Shown here one piece after another: positions 53,201-64,000 of a DNA stretch of 64,000 nt (position 1 is its first letter; every line of letters starts with the position of its first letter). The DNA comes from Angomonas deanei (taxonomy: Eukaryota; Euglenozoa; Kinetoplastea; Trypanosomatida; Trypanosomatidae), in assembly GCA_903995115.1 (NCBI GenBank), contig LR877149.1, positions 62,001 through 126,000 on the forward strand, in the 5' to 3' direction. Below the pieces are notes generated by a model, which ran no database searches, was not told the DNA's origin, and saw only the letters and a list, made by a program, of their open reading frames with translations. The translations under genes and the position numbers were made by a program.

Positions 53201-56200
53201 TGAACTTATGGCCCTTTATAAGGCACGCCATAAATCCGGCCTACAACAAGCACCCACCGTTCAGGAACAGATTGACACACTTGAAGCTCAGATGCGCGAG
53301 CGTGCCCGCGAGCTTGCTGAAGAGCAGAAGTGGAAGGACCGTGAGGAGTACCTGGATGCCAACCCCGAGGGTGTTCCCCTACGGGAGCTGGGCCTTGATG
53401 AGGACCCCAAGTTCCTCGAGATGGAGGAGAGACGCCGCGAGCTGCTGAAGGACCCTGTCCGTAACGCCGGCAAGATTGCCGCGCTGGAGAAGGACATGAA
53501 CGACTACGTGCATGAGCTCGCTAAGCAGAAGCTAGCCGACGACAGAAAGAACTTCCTGCCTTCGCACATCAGCGGCGTTCCGCTGGAAGATATACCACTG
53601 GACGACGACAGTCTGTTCCGTGATATGGAGAGGGAGCGTGCTCGCCTGATTGCCGAGGACCCCGTCCGTAATGCTCGCAAGATCCAGGACCTGGAGAAGA
53701 AGATGAACGCCCGCGCCCAGGAGCTGGCCGAGGCGCAGAAGTGGAAGGACCGTGAGGAGTACCTGGATGCCAACCCCGAGGGTGTTCCCCTACGGGAGCT
53801 GGGCCTCGATGAGGACCCCAAGTTCCTCGAGATGGAGGAGAGACGCCGCGAGCTGCTGAAGGACCCTGTCCGCAATGCCGGCAAGATCGCCGCGCTGGAG
53901 AAGGACATGAACGACTACGTGCATGAGCTCGCTAAGCAGAAGAAGGCTGATGAGCTTGGCGGCATCATGAGCAAGGACCGCGGTCTTGCTTCTGCCCCTG
54001 TGGATCCGGAAGTGCTCTTGAACGACCCCGAGTTCGCATCTCTTGAGGCGAAGTGGCGTGAACTCATGAAGGATCCTAAGAAGAACGCTCGCGAGATAGC
54101 TGCCATTGAGGAGAAGATGCGTGAGCGTGCTCGTGAGCTTGCTGAAGAGGAGAAGTGGAAGGACCGCGAGGAGTACCTGGATGCCAACCCCGAGGGTGTT
54201 CCCCTACGGGAGCTGGGCCTTGATGAGGACCCCAAGTTCCTCGAGATGGAGGAGAGACGCCGCGAGCTGCTGAAGGACCCTGTCCGCAATGCCGGCAAGA
54301 TCGCCGCGCTGGAGAAGGACATGAACGACTACGTGCATGAGCTCGCTAAGCAGAAGCTAGCCGACGACAGAAAGAACTTCCTGCCTTCGCACATCAGCGG
54401 CGTTCCGCTGGAAGATATACCACTGGACGACGACAGTCTGTTCCGTGATATGGAGAGGGAGCGTGCTCGCCTGATTGCCGAGGACCCCGTCCGTAATGCT
54501 CGCAAGATCCAGGACCTGGAGAAGAAGATGAACGCCCGCGCCCAGGAGCTGGCCGAGGCGCAGAAGTGGAAGGACCGTGAGGAGTACCTGGATGCCAACC
54601 CCGAGGGTGTTCCCCTACGGGAGCTGGGCCTCGATGAGGACCCCAAGTTCCTCGAGATGGAGGAGAGACGCCGCGAGCTGCTGAAGGACCCTGTCCGTAA
54701 CGCCGGCAAGATTGCCGCGCTGGAGAAGGACATGAACGACTACGTGCATGAGCTCGCTAAGCAGAAGCTAGCCGACGACAGAAAGAACTTCCTGCCTTCG
54801 CACATCAGCGGCGTTCCGCTGGAAGATATACCACTGGACGACGACAGTCTGTTCCGTGATATGGAGAGGGAGCGTGCTCGCCTGATTGCCGAGGACCCCG
54901 TCCGTAATGCTCGCAAGATCCAGTGACCTGGAGAAGAAGATGAACGCCCGCGCCCAGGAGCTGGCCGAGGCGCAGAAGTGGAAGGACCGCGAGGAGTACC
55001 TGGATGCCAACCCCGAGGGTGTTCCCCTACGGGAGCTGGGCCTCGATGAGGACCCCAAGTTCCTCGAGATGGAGGGGAGACGCCGCGAGCTGCTGAAGGA
55101 CCCTGTCCGTAACGCCGGCAAGATCGCCGCGCTGGAGAAGGACATGAACGACTACGTGCATGAGCTCGCTAAGCAGAAGCTAGCCGACGACAGAAAGAAC
55201 TTCCTGCCTTCGCACATCAGCGGCGTTCCGCTGGAAGATATACCACTGGACGACGACAGTCTGTTCCGTGATATGGAGAGGGAGCGTGCTCGCCTGATTG
55301 CCGAGGACCCCGTCCGTAATGCTCGCAAGATCCAGGACCTGGAGAAGAAGATGAACGCCCGCGCCCAGGAGCTGGCCGAGGCGCAGAAGTGGAAGGACCG
55401 CGAGGAGTACCTGGATGCCAACCCCGAGGGTGTTCCCCTACGGGAGCTGGGCCTCGATGAGGACCCCAAGTTCCTCGAGATGGAGGAGAGACGCCGCGAG
55501 CTGCTGAAGGACCCTGTCCGCAATGCCGGCAAGATTGCCGCGCTGGAGAAGGACATGAACGACTACGTGCATGAGCTCGCTAAGCAGAAGAAGGCTGATG
55601 AGCTTGGCGGCATCATGAGCAAGGACCGCGGTCTTGCTTCTGCCCCTGTGGATCCGGAAGTGCTCTTGAACGACCCCGAGTTCGCATCTCTTGAGGCGAA
55701 GTGGCGTGAGCTCATGAAGGATCCTAAGAAGAACGCTCGCGAGATAGCTGCCATTGAGGAGAAGATGCGTGAGCGTGCTCGTGAGCTTGCTGAAGAGGAG
55801 AAGTGGAAGGACCGCGAGGAGTACCTGGATGCCAACCCCGAGGGTGTTCCCCTACGGGAGCTGGGCCTTGATGAGGACCCCAAGTTCCTCGAGATGGAGG
55901 AGAGACGCCGCGAGCTGCTGAAGGACCCTGTCCGTAACGCCGGCAAGATTGCCGCGCTGGAGAAGGACATGAACGACTACGTGCATGAGCTCGCTACGCA
56001 GAAGCTAGCCGACGACAGAAAGAACTTCCTGCCTTCGCACATCAGCGGCGTTCCGCTGGAAGATATACCACTGGACGACGACAGTCTGTTCCGTGATATG
56101 GAGAGGGAGCGTGCTCGCCTGATTGCCGAGGACCCCGTCCGTAATGCTCGCAAGATCCAGGACCTGGAGAAGAAGATGAACGCCCGCGCCCAGGAGCTGG

Positions 56201-59200
56201 CCGAGGCGCAGAAGTGGAAGGACCGCGAGGAGTACCTGGATGCCAACCCCGAGGGTGTTCCCCTACGGGAGCTGGGCCTTGATGAGGACCCCAAGTTCCT
56301 CGAGATGGAGGAGAGACGCCGCGAGCTGCTGAAGGACCCTGTCCGCAATGCCGGCAAGATTGCCGCGCTGGAGAAGGACATGAACGACTACGTGCATGAG
56401 CTCGCTAAGCAGAAGAAGGCTGATGAGCTTGGCGGCATCATGAGCAAGGACCGCGGTCTTGCTTCTGCCCCTGTGGATCCGGAAGTGCTCTTGAACGACC
56501 CCGAGTTCGCATCTCTTGAGGCGAAGTGGCGTGAACTCATGAAGGATCCTAAGAAGAACGCTCGCGAGATAGCTGCCATTGAGGAGAAGATGCGTGAGCG
56601 TGCTCGTGAGCTTGCTGAAGAGGAGAAGTGGAAGGACCGCGAGGAGTACCTGGATGCCAACCCCGAGGGTGTTCCCCTACGGGAGCTGGGCCTTGATGAG
56701 GACCCCAAGTTCCTCGAGATGGAGGAGAGGCGCCGCGAGCTGCTGAAGGACCCTGTCCGCAATGCCGGCAAGATTGCCGCGCTGGAGAAGGACATGAACG
56801 ACTACGTGCATGAGCTCGCTAAGCAGAAGCTAGCCGACGACAGAAAGAACTTCCTGCCTTCGCACATCAGCGGCGTTCCGCTGGAAGATATACCACTGGA
56901 CGACGACAGTCTGTTCCGTGATATGGAGAGGGAGCGTGCTCGCCTGATTGCCGAGGACCCCGTCCGTAATGCTCGCAAGATCCAGGACCTGGAGAAGAAG
57001 ATGAACGCCCGCGCCCAGGAGCTGGCCGAGGCGCAGAAGTGGAAGGACCGTGAGGAGTACCTGGATGCCAACCCCGAGGGTGTTCCCCTACGGGAGCTGG
57101 GCCTCGATGAGGACCCCAAGTTCCTCGAGATGGAGGAGAGACGCCGCGAGCTGCTGAAGGACCCTGTCCGTAACGCCGGCAAGATTGCCGCGCTGGAGAA
57201 GGACATGAACGACTACGTGCATGAGCTTGCTAAGCAGAAGAAGGCTGATGAGCTTGGCGGCATCATGAGCAAGGACCGCGGTCTTGCTTCTGCCCCTGTG
57301 GATCCGCTGGAAGATTGCTCTTGAACGACCCCGAGTTCGCATCTCTTGATGGCGAAGTGGCGTGAACTCATGATTCCAGGATCCCTAAGAAGAACGCTCG
57401 CGAGATCAGCTGCCATTGAGGAGAAGATGCGTGAGCGTGCTCGTGAGCTTGCTGAAGAGGAGAAGTGGAAGGACCGTGAGGAGTACCTGGATGCCAACCC
57501 CGAGGGTGTTCCCCTACGGGAGCTGGGCCTTGATGAGGACCCCAAGTTCCTCGAGATGGAGGAGAGACGCCGCGAGCTGCTGAAGGACCCTGTCCGTAAC
57601 GCCGGCAAGATCGCCGCGCTGGAGAAGGACATGAACGACTACGTGCATGAGCTCGCTAAGCAGAAGCTAGCCGACGACAGAAAGAACTTCCTGCCTTCGC
57701 ACATCAGCGGCGTTCCGCTGGAAGATATACCACTGGACGACGACAGTCTGTTCCGTGATATGGAGAGGGAGCGTGCTCGCCTGATTGCCGAGGACCCCGT
57801 CCGTAATGCTCGCAAGATCCAGGACCTGGAGAAGAAGATGAACGCCCGCGCCCAGGAGCTGGCCGAGGCGCAGAAGTGGAAGGACCGTGAGGAGTACCTG
57901 GATGCCAACCCCGAGGGTGTTCCCCTACGGGAGCTGGGCCTTGATGAGGACCCCAAGTTCCTCGAGATGGAGGAGAGACGCCGCGAGCTGCTGAAGGACC
58001 CTGTCCGCAATGCCGGCAAGATTGCCGCGCTGGAGAAGGACATGAACGACTACGTGCATGAGCTCGCTAAGCAGAAGAAGGCTGATGAGCTTGGCGGCAT
58101 CATGAGCAAGGACCGCGGTCTTGCCTTCTGCCCTCTGTGCGATCCGCTGGAAGATATGCTCTTGAACGACCCCGAGTTCGCATCTCTTGAGGCGAAGTGG
58201 CGTGAACTCATGATTCGAGGATCCCTAAGAAGAACGCTCGCGAGATCCAGCTGCCATTGAGGAGAAGATGCGTGAGCGTGCTCGTGAGCTTGCTGAAGAG
58301 GAGAAGTGGAAGGACCGCGAGGAGTACCTGGATGCCAACCCCGAGGGTGTTCCCCTACGGGAGCTGGGCCTTGATGAGGACCCCAAGTTCCTCGAGATGG
58401 AGGAGAGACGCCGCGAGCTGCTGAAGGACCCTGTCCGCAATGCCGGCAAGATTGCCGCGCTGGAGAAGGACATGAACGACTACGTGCATGAGCTCGCTAA
58501 GCAGAAGAAGGCTGATGAGCTTGGCGGCATCATGAGCAAGGACCGCGGTCTTGCTTCTGCCCCTGTGGATCCGGAAGTGCTCTTGAACGACCCCGAGTTC
58601 GCATCTCTTGAGGCGAAGTGGCGTGAACTCATGAAGGATCCCTAAGAAGAACGCTCGCGAGATAGCTGCCATTGAGGAGAAGATGCGTGAGCGTGCTCGT
58701 GAGCTTGCTGAAGAGGAGAAGTGGAAGGACCGCGAGGAGTACCTGGATGCCAACCCCGAGGGTGTTCCCCTACGGGAGCTGGGCCTTGATGAGGACCCCA
58801 AGTTCCTCGAGATGGAGGAGAGACGCCGCGAGCTGCTGAAGGACCCTGTCCGTAACGCCGGCAAGATTGCCGCGCTGGAGAAGGACATGAACGACTACGT
58901 GCATGAGCTCGCTAAGCAGAAGCTAGCCGACGACAGAAAGAACTTCCTGCCTTCGCACATCAGCGGCGTTCCGCTGGAAGATATACCACTGGACGACGAC
59001 AGTCTGTTCCGTGATATGGAGAGGGAGCGTGCTCGCCTGATTGCCGAGGACCCCGTCCGTAATGCTCGCAAGATCCAGGACCTGGAGAAGAAGATGAACG
59101 CCCGCGCCCAGGAGCTGGCCGAGGCGCAGAAGTGGAAGGACCGCGAGGAGTACCTGGATGCCAACCCCGAGGGTGTTCCCCTACGGGAGCTGGGCCTCGA

Positions 59201-62200
59201 TGAGGACCCCAAGTTCCTCGAGATGGAGGAGAGACGCCGCGAGCTGCTGAAGGACCCTGTCCGTAACGCCGGCAAGATTGCCGCGCTGGAGAAGGACATG
59301 AACGACTACGTGCATGAGCTCGCTAAGCAGAAGCTAGCCGACGACAGAAAGAACTTCCTGCCTTCGCACATCAGCGGCGTTCCGCTGGAAGATATACCAC
59401 TGGACGACGACAGTCTGTTCCGTGATATGGAGAGGGAGCGTGCTCGCCTGATTGCCGAGGACCCCGTCCGTAATGCTCGCAAGATCCAGGACCTGGAGAA
59501 GAAGATGAACGCCCGCGCCCAGGAGCTGGCCGAGGCGCAGAAGTGGAAGGACCGTGAGGAGTACCTGGATGCCAACCCCGAGGGTGTTCCCCTACGGGAG
59601 CTGGGCCTCGATGAGGACCCCAAGTTCCTCGAGATGGAGGAGAGACGCCGCGAGCTGCTGAAGGACCCTGTCCGCAATGCCGGCAAGATTGCCGCGCTGG
59701 AGAAGGACATGAACGACTACGTGCATGAGCTCGCTAAGCAGAAGAAGGCTGATGAGCTTGGCGGCATCATGAGCAAGGACCGCGGTCTTGCTTCTGCCCC
59801 TGTGGATCCGGAAGTGCTCTTGAACGACCCCGAGTTCGCATCTCTTGAGGCGAAGTGGCGTGAACTCATGAAGGATCCTAAGAAGAACGCTCGCGAGATA
59901 GCTGCCATTGAGGAGAAGATGCGTGAGCGTGCTCGTGAGCTTGCTGAAGAGGAGAAGTGGAAGGACCGCGAGGAGTACCTGGATGCCAACCCCGAGGGTG
60001 TTCCCCTACGGGAGCTGGGCCTTGATGAGGACCCCAAGTTCCTCGAGATGGAGGAGAGGCGCCGCGAGCTGCTGAAGGACCCTGTCCGCAATGCCGGCAA
60101 GATTGCCGCGCTGGAGAAGGACATGAACGACTACGTGCATGAGCTCGCTAAGCAGAAGCTAGCCGACGACAGAAAGAACTTCCTGCCTTCGCACATCAGC
60201 GGCGTTCCGCTGGAAGATATACCACTGGACGACGACAGTCTGTTCCGTGATATGGAGAGGGAGCGTGCTCGCCTGATTGCCGAGGACCCCGTCCGTAATG
60301 CTCGCAAGATCCAGGACCTGGAGAAGAAGATGAACGCCCGCGCCCAGGAGCTGGCCGAGGCGCAGAAGTGGAAGGACCGCGAGGAGTACCTGGATGCCAA
60401 CCCCGAGGGTGTTCCCCTACGGGAGCTGGGCCTCGATGAGGACCCCAAGTTCCTCGAGATGGAGGAGAGACGCCGCGAGCTGCTGAAGGACCCTGTCCGC
60501 AATGCCGGCAAGATCGCCGCGCTGGAGAAGGACATGAACGACTACGTGCATGAGCTCGCTAAGCAGAAGCTAGCCGACGACAGAAAGAACTTCCTGCCTT
60601 CGCACATCAGCGGCGTTCCGCTGGAAGATATACCACTGGACGACGACAGTCTGTTCCGTGATATGGAGAGGGAGCGTGCTCGCCTGATTGCCGAGGACCC
60701 CGTCCGTAATGCTCGCAAGATCCAGGACCTGGAGAAGAAGATGAACGCCCGCGCCCAGGAGCTGGCCGAGGCGCAGAAGTGGAAGGACCGCGAGGAGTAC
60801 CTGGATGCCAACCCCGAGGGTGTTCCCCTACGGGAGCTGGGCCTTGATGAGGACCCCAAGTTCCTCGAGATGGAGGAGAGACGCCGCGAGCTGCTGAAGG
60901 ACCCTGTCCGCAATGCCGGCAAGATTGCCGCGCTGGAGAAGGACATGAACGACTACGTGCATGAGCTCGCTAAGCAGAAGAAGGCTGATGAACTTGGCGG
61001 CATCATGAGCAAGGACCGCGGTCTTGCTTCTGCCCCTGTGGATCCGGAAGTGCTCTTGAACGACCCCGAGTTCGCATCTCTTGAGGCGAAGTGGCGTGAA
61101 CTCATGAAGGATCCTAAGAAGAACGCTCGCGAGATAGCTGCCATTGAGGAGAAGATGCGTGAGCGTGCTCGTGAGCTTGCTGAAGAGGAGAAGTGGAAGG
61201 ACCGCGAGGAGTACCTGGATGCCAACCCCGAGGGTGTTCCCCTACGGGAGCTGGGCCTTGATGAGGACCCCAAGTTCCTCGAGATGGAGGAGAGGCGCCG
61301 CGAGCTGCTGAAGGACCCTGTCCGTAACGCTGGCAAGATTGCCGCGCTGGAGAAGGACATGAACGACTACGTGCATGAGCTCGCTAAGCAGAAGCTAGCC
61401 GACGACAGAAAGAACTTCCTGCCTTCGCACATCAGCGGCGTTCCGCTGGAAGATATACCACTGGACGACGACAGTCTGTTCCGTGATATGGAGAGGGAGC
61501 GTGCTCGCCTGATTGCCGAGGACCCCGTCCGTAATGCTCGCAAGATCCAGGACCTGGAGAAGAAGATGAACGCCCGCGCCCAGGAGCTGGCCGAGGCGCA
61601 GAAGTGGAAGGACCGCGAGGAGTACCTGGATGCCAACCCCGAGGGTGTTCCCCTACGGGAGCTGGGCCTCGATGAGGACCCCAAGTTCCTCGAGATGGAG
61701 GGGAGACGCCGCGAGCTGCTGAAGGACCCTGTCCGTAACGCCGGCAAGATCGCCGCGCTGGAGAAGGACATGAACGACTACGTGCATGAGCTCGCTAAGC
61801 AGAAGCTAGCCGACGACAGAAAGAACTTCCTGCCTTCGCACATCAGCGGCGTTCCGCTGGAAGATATACCGCTGGACGACGACAGTCTGTTCCGTGATAT
61901 GGAGAGGGAGCGTGCTCGCCTGATTGCCGAGGACCCCGTCCGTAATGCTCGCAAGATCCAGGACCTGGAGAAGAAGATGAACGCCCGCGCCCAGGAGCTG
62001 GCCGAGGCGCAGAAGTGGAAGGACCGCGAGGAGTACCTGGATGCCAACCCCGAGGGTGTTCCCCTACGGGAGCTGGGCCTCGATGAGGACCCCAAGTTCC
62101 TCGAGATGGAGGAGAGACGCCGCGAGCTGCTGAAGGACCCTGTCCGTAACGCCGGCAAGATCGCCGCGCTGGAGAAGGACATGAACGACTACGTGCATGA

Positions 62201-64000
62201 GCTCGCTAAACAGAAGCTAGCCGGAGATAGGAAGAACTTCCTGCCTTCCCAAGTTGGAGGGGTGGATCTTCGTGACGTTCCCGTCGATGAGGATCCAGAG
62301 TTCCTCAGACTTGATTCTGAAAGGAACCGCTTGATCAGGAGTGGGGCGGACCGTGTTTCTATTAGGGCTGTTGAAGATGCGATGAACAAGCGCGTGAAGG
62401 AGCTGGCTGGGGCGGTCAAGGCGAGTGAGCGCTCGTTTCTCGACCAGTTTCCTGAGGGAGTTCCACTTTCTCTTTTGGATTTGGATAATGACAAGGAATT
62501 TCTGCGTTTGGAGCGCGCTCGAAAGGCGCTAATTGACGAGGACCCTGTTGCGAACCGACACAGAATCGCAAGCTTAGAGGACGCAATGAATAATCGTGTT
62601 CATGAACTGGCTCTGGAGCTGAAGCGAAGGGAGAGGATGTTTCTTGATCCTAACCCGGAAGGAGTTCCCATCGACTTACTAGATCTCGACAACGATCCCG
62701 TGTTTGCAAACTACGAAGACAGGCTACGCAGTTTGATGAATAACCCAACCCATAATGCGAAGGCTATCGCAGATCTTCAGAGGGAAATGAGCGATTATGT
62801 TCGCAATGTCGCCAGAAAGAAGAAATGGGACGACCGTCTCGGATTTCTGGATAACTTCCCGGAGGGTGTTGATGTTCGTCAGCTGCCGCTAGATGACGAT
62901 GAGGTGTTCCGCAGACTGGAGGCCGAGAGGTACCGTTTAATTCTGGACGACCCCGTGAAAAATGCTAATCGCATTGCCGCACTAGAGTTGCAGATGAACA
63001 AGCGGGCGCACGAGTTGGCCAAGCAACTGTTGAAAGACCAGGTCCATTCTGACGGGCGGGCGGCGCGCGACATAAGTGGGCAGCCAAGTACTGCTGATGT
63101 CCTGAATGCTGCCCGGGCGGCGTTGGCAAGAGACTTGAGTTCTGCCGAACACAAAAAGGCTGTGGATCAACTCTCTAAAATCCTACGACCTGACTCCTAC
63201 GGACTGCCTTTGGATTTCATTCCGGTCACAGATGATGCAGACACTATGAATTTGCTGAAGTCATACGTTAAACTGTCCTCAAATCCACGGAAAGCAGACG
63301 AGGCGGAAGTGGTGCGCCACAAGCTACAAGGTCGTGTGGATGCTTTGGCGTACGACGCTCTATTTGGTGATCGTGATGCGTTTTTGGAACCGACTGCAGA
63401 TGGCCTACAGACCCACGATGTTCCCGTGCAAAACGATCCTCTTTTCAGGGAGTTGGCTCTGCGTAGGGCACTTTTGAAGACCGAACCAGTCGCGAACAGG
63501 GCGGAAATGGAGGACATTGAGGGTGCCCTTTCCGACCGTGCCCGTGACCTCGCTGGGAAGTGGAATGACAGGTTGGCCTACCTCGACCGCGAACCGGAGG
63601 GTGTGGCATTGCTGGATGTTCCCCTCGACGATGACCAATACTTTACCGAAGGTGAAGAGTATCTTCATAACCTACTTCGAAATAACGCCAGTGCGGAAGA
63701 AATAAATGCGCAGAGGGACGCACTGAACGAACGCTGCCAGGACCTTGCGAGGGGTGTCGCCGATGACGACCTCTTGTACTTACAGCCGTCGTACAACTCT
63801 ATTCCCACGGAACAGTTGAACCTTCACGCCCACGACGAGTTTAGTGACCTCGCGAATGCTCACCGACGTGAACGTCGTGAGGGGAGGAGACCGCTTGTGC
63901 ACGCGGAAGAACTTCTGGGCAATATGGACGCTTTTGCAAAGAACGTTTCTTCTCACACCAAAGCCCAGAAATTTGCATTCCTCGAAGCAAATCCAGACGG
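41265..64000 (+). CDS. Giant calpain-like repeat protein (H49/GM6 type), 3' end outside the window
   Basis: More than 7500 codons from the ATG at 41265. Two calpain-like units (about 1-600 and 610-1210), each a protease core plus a C2-like domain (WKGETAGGNPTSSLW). Core 1 has C63 and N246 but Q221 in place of His; core 2 has C681 and N864 but Q838. Both are therefore probably non-catalytic. From about residue 1260 the protein is a 68-residue repeat array (DREEYLDANPEGVPLREL). The architecture matches T. cruzi H49 and T. brucei GM6, cytoskeletal proteins of the flagellum attachment zone. The frame is broken by an extra T at 54924, garbled stretches at about 57298-57412 and 58118-58256, and an extra C at 58640-58642; the same frame logic resumes and stays open to 64000. 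I read these as assembly errors in a near-identical array. Confidence 0.88.
41340..43045 (+). other. First calpain-like unit: protease core plus C2-like domain
   Basis: The core begins near ISIAQLYPKGKSQPLLP. The nucleophile segment QFSQGYHYECFMLSAL keeps Gln57 (oxyanion) and Cys63. The His segment reads TEQQYGIL, so Gln221 stands where calpains have the His of GHAYS. The Asn segment HLFNPFED keeps Asn246. The C2-like part starts near 42190. Assignments come from alignment by eye to mammalian calpain motifs. Confidence 0.7.
43195..44890 (+). other. Second calpain-like unit: protease core plus C2-like domain
   Basis: It repeats the order of the first unit at clearly diverged sequence, so the duplication is old. 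QFSQGEHYECCCLSAF keeps Gln675 and Cys681, EDQGYGVLEF has Gln838 in the His position, and KLHNPFVD keeps Asn864. WGEDTNGGNPTMVSW marks the C2-like part. Confidence 0.7.
45040..47463 (+). repeat. Degenerate 68-residue repeats, N-terminal part of the array
   Basis: About a dozen repeats of roughly 68 codons, each with the frame R..YL....GV...L.LD.D..F..LE..R..L..DP..N...I..LE..L..RA.ELA. They differ at most positions and at the DNA level, so they are old and not homogenised. Confidence 0.85.
47464..52761 (+). repeat. Homogenised 411/414-base module array, block 1
   Basis: Modules of 137/138 codons made of a variable half (type A: FLPSVISGIAREDVNLN; type B: ADELGGIMSKDRGLAS; one type D at 51523-51720: LGLSDGIDVGLLN) and a constant half (DREEYLDANPEG, then MNDYVHELA). 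From 48638 the order is B-A-B-A-B-A-B-D-A-B. The constant half is mostly of the form PKFLAMEEERRE with NPEGI or NPEGV. The copies are almost identical at DNA level. Confidence 0.85.
47881..48405 (+). other. Embedded non-repeat domain, copy 1 (resembles FAZ1 conserved domain)
   Basis: A 68-residue repeat starting DREMFLDDKYGGID is interrupted after METERARLK by about 125 residues, including RDFPGQDWDLVLDNYPREVD, ALNIPQSSVVVV, IASLHVVYKI and KVGKHGFPELMALY. The repeat then resumes at QMRERARELAE. The pattern (F.G..W..V, a helix ending in .AL.I....V, then .SL.V.Y.I) resembles the domain repeated in FAZ1 and other kinetoplastid cytoskeletal proteins. Similarity is by eye. Confidence 0.55.
52762..53285 (+). 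other. Embedded non-repeat domain, copy 2
   Basis: Nearly identical at DNA level to the copy at 47881-48405 and inserted at the same point of the same repeat type. Differences are few, such as PKDSEGE instead of PDEDERE and RHKSGLQQ instead of RLQSGQQQ. This copy forms the border between repeat blocks 1 and 2. Confidence 0.65.
53286..62206 (+). repeat. Homogenised 411/414-base module array, block 2
   Basis: About 21 modules. The variable half is type A' (FLPSHISGVPLEDIPLD) or B (ADELGGIMSKDRGLAS, here with VDPEVLLNDPEF). The constant half is PKFLEMEERRRE with NPEGV. From 53522 the order is A'-B-A'-A'-A'-B-A'-B-A'-B-A'-B-B-A'-A'-B-A'-A'-B-A'-A'. Many copies differ only by scattered synonymous changes. 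Type A of block 1 does not occur. The four frame breaks of the gene all lie in this block. Confidence 0.85.
62207..64000 (+). repeat. Degenerate 68-residue repeats, C-terminal part of the array
   Basis: Homogenisation stops within a few codons of 62215, where the module changes from DDRKNFLPSHISGV to GDRKNFLPSQVGGV. After that each repeat is unique (for example FLDQFPEGVPLSLLDLDND, FLDPNPEGVPIDLLDLDND). The frame stays open to the window end, so the protein and possibly further repeats continue beyond it. Confidence 0.85.

Noticed and set aside
47003-62182. Dozens of reverse-strand frames of 134-135 residues at regular spacing
   Set aside because: They are the antisense reading of the repeat array. 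They repeat because the array repeats, and they are Ser/Arg-rich with no independent start signals.
45040-64000. CRISPR array or satellite DNA
   Set aside because: The 411/414-base periodicity is in frame with a conserved protein and has no short repeat-spacer pattern. It is a coding repeat.
5572-64000. Retrotransposons (ingi, SLACS, VIPER types)
   Set aside because: No reverse transcriptase or endonuclease motif and no target-site repeats were seen. The only A-tracts near coding ends follow ordinary host genes.

Overview
The window looks like nuclear DNA from a kinetoplastid, most likely a trypanosomatid. Large intron-less genes sit head to tail on one strand. Almost every gene on that strand is preceded by a long T/C-rich tract and an AG, as expected for spliced-leader trans-splicing. 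Several genes are kinetoplastid hallmarks: a glycosomal-type ABCD half transporter, a fused Nup98-96 nucleoporin of the Nup158 type, and a giant calpain-like protein with 68-residue repeats (H49/GM6 type). Genus cannot be fixed from the sequence. A complete methylmalonyl-CoA mutase argues against Trypanosoma brucei, which as I recall lacks it.

Layout. Positions 1-2757 carry two minus-strand genes: the 5' part of an acidic low-complexity protein and a mitochondrial acyl carrier protein. Positions 2758-5571 are a divergent strand-switch region with a GC-rich, G-tract island (about 2880-3260), the likely transcription start region for both directions. From 5572 to the window end a single plus-strand polycistronic unit of 20 genes runs without interruption: R-SNARE, methylmalonyl-CoA mutase, CAND1-like protein, a putative mitochondrial protein, a TSNAXIP1-like coiled-coil protein, an unknown protein, an RRM protein, an AFG2-like AAA ATPase, Nup98-96/Nup158, Atg9, a small coiled-coil protein, a membrane-anchored J protein, ribokinase, a basic/acidic nuclear-type protein, a protein with an ELL-like winged helix, RPF1, vasohibin, an ABCD transporter, an unknown protein, and the giant calpain-like repeat protein, which fills 41265-64000 and leaves the window open.

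The neighbours do not form a pathway. As usual in kinetoplastids they share transcription, not function. Two themes recur: the cytoskeleton and flagellum (vasohibin, TSNAXIP1-like, calpain/FAZ-type repeat protein) and ribosome assembly (AFG2-like, RPF1).

The most interesting object is the giant calpain-like gene. It has two tandem calpain cores that both keep Cys and Asn but have Gln in place of the catalytic His. Next come degenerate 68-residue repeats, then about 15 kb of nearly identical 137-residue modules in which a constant half alternates with a variable half. Two copies of a domain resembling the FAZ1 conserved domain are embedded inside repeat units. The array falls into two separately homogenised blocks whose boundary is the second embedded domain.

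Sequence quality. The CAND1-like, Nup98-96 and Atg9 genes each carry single-base frame shifts placed exactly in short C, G or T runs. The repeat array has four damaged spots, two of which look like a mixture of two repeat types. Assembly error explains these better than gene decay, and I annotate these genes as single genes.
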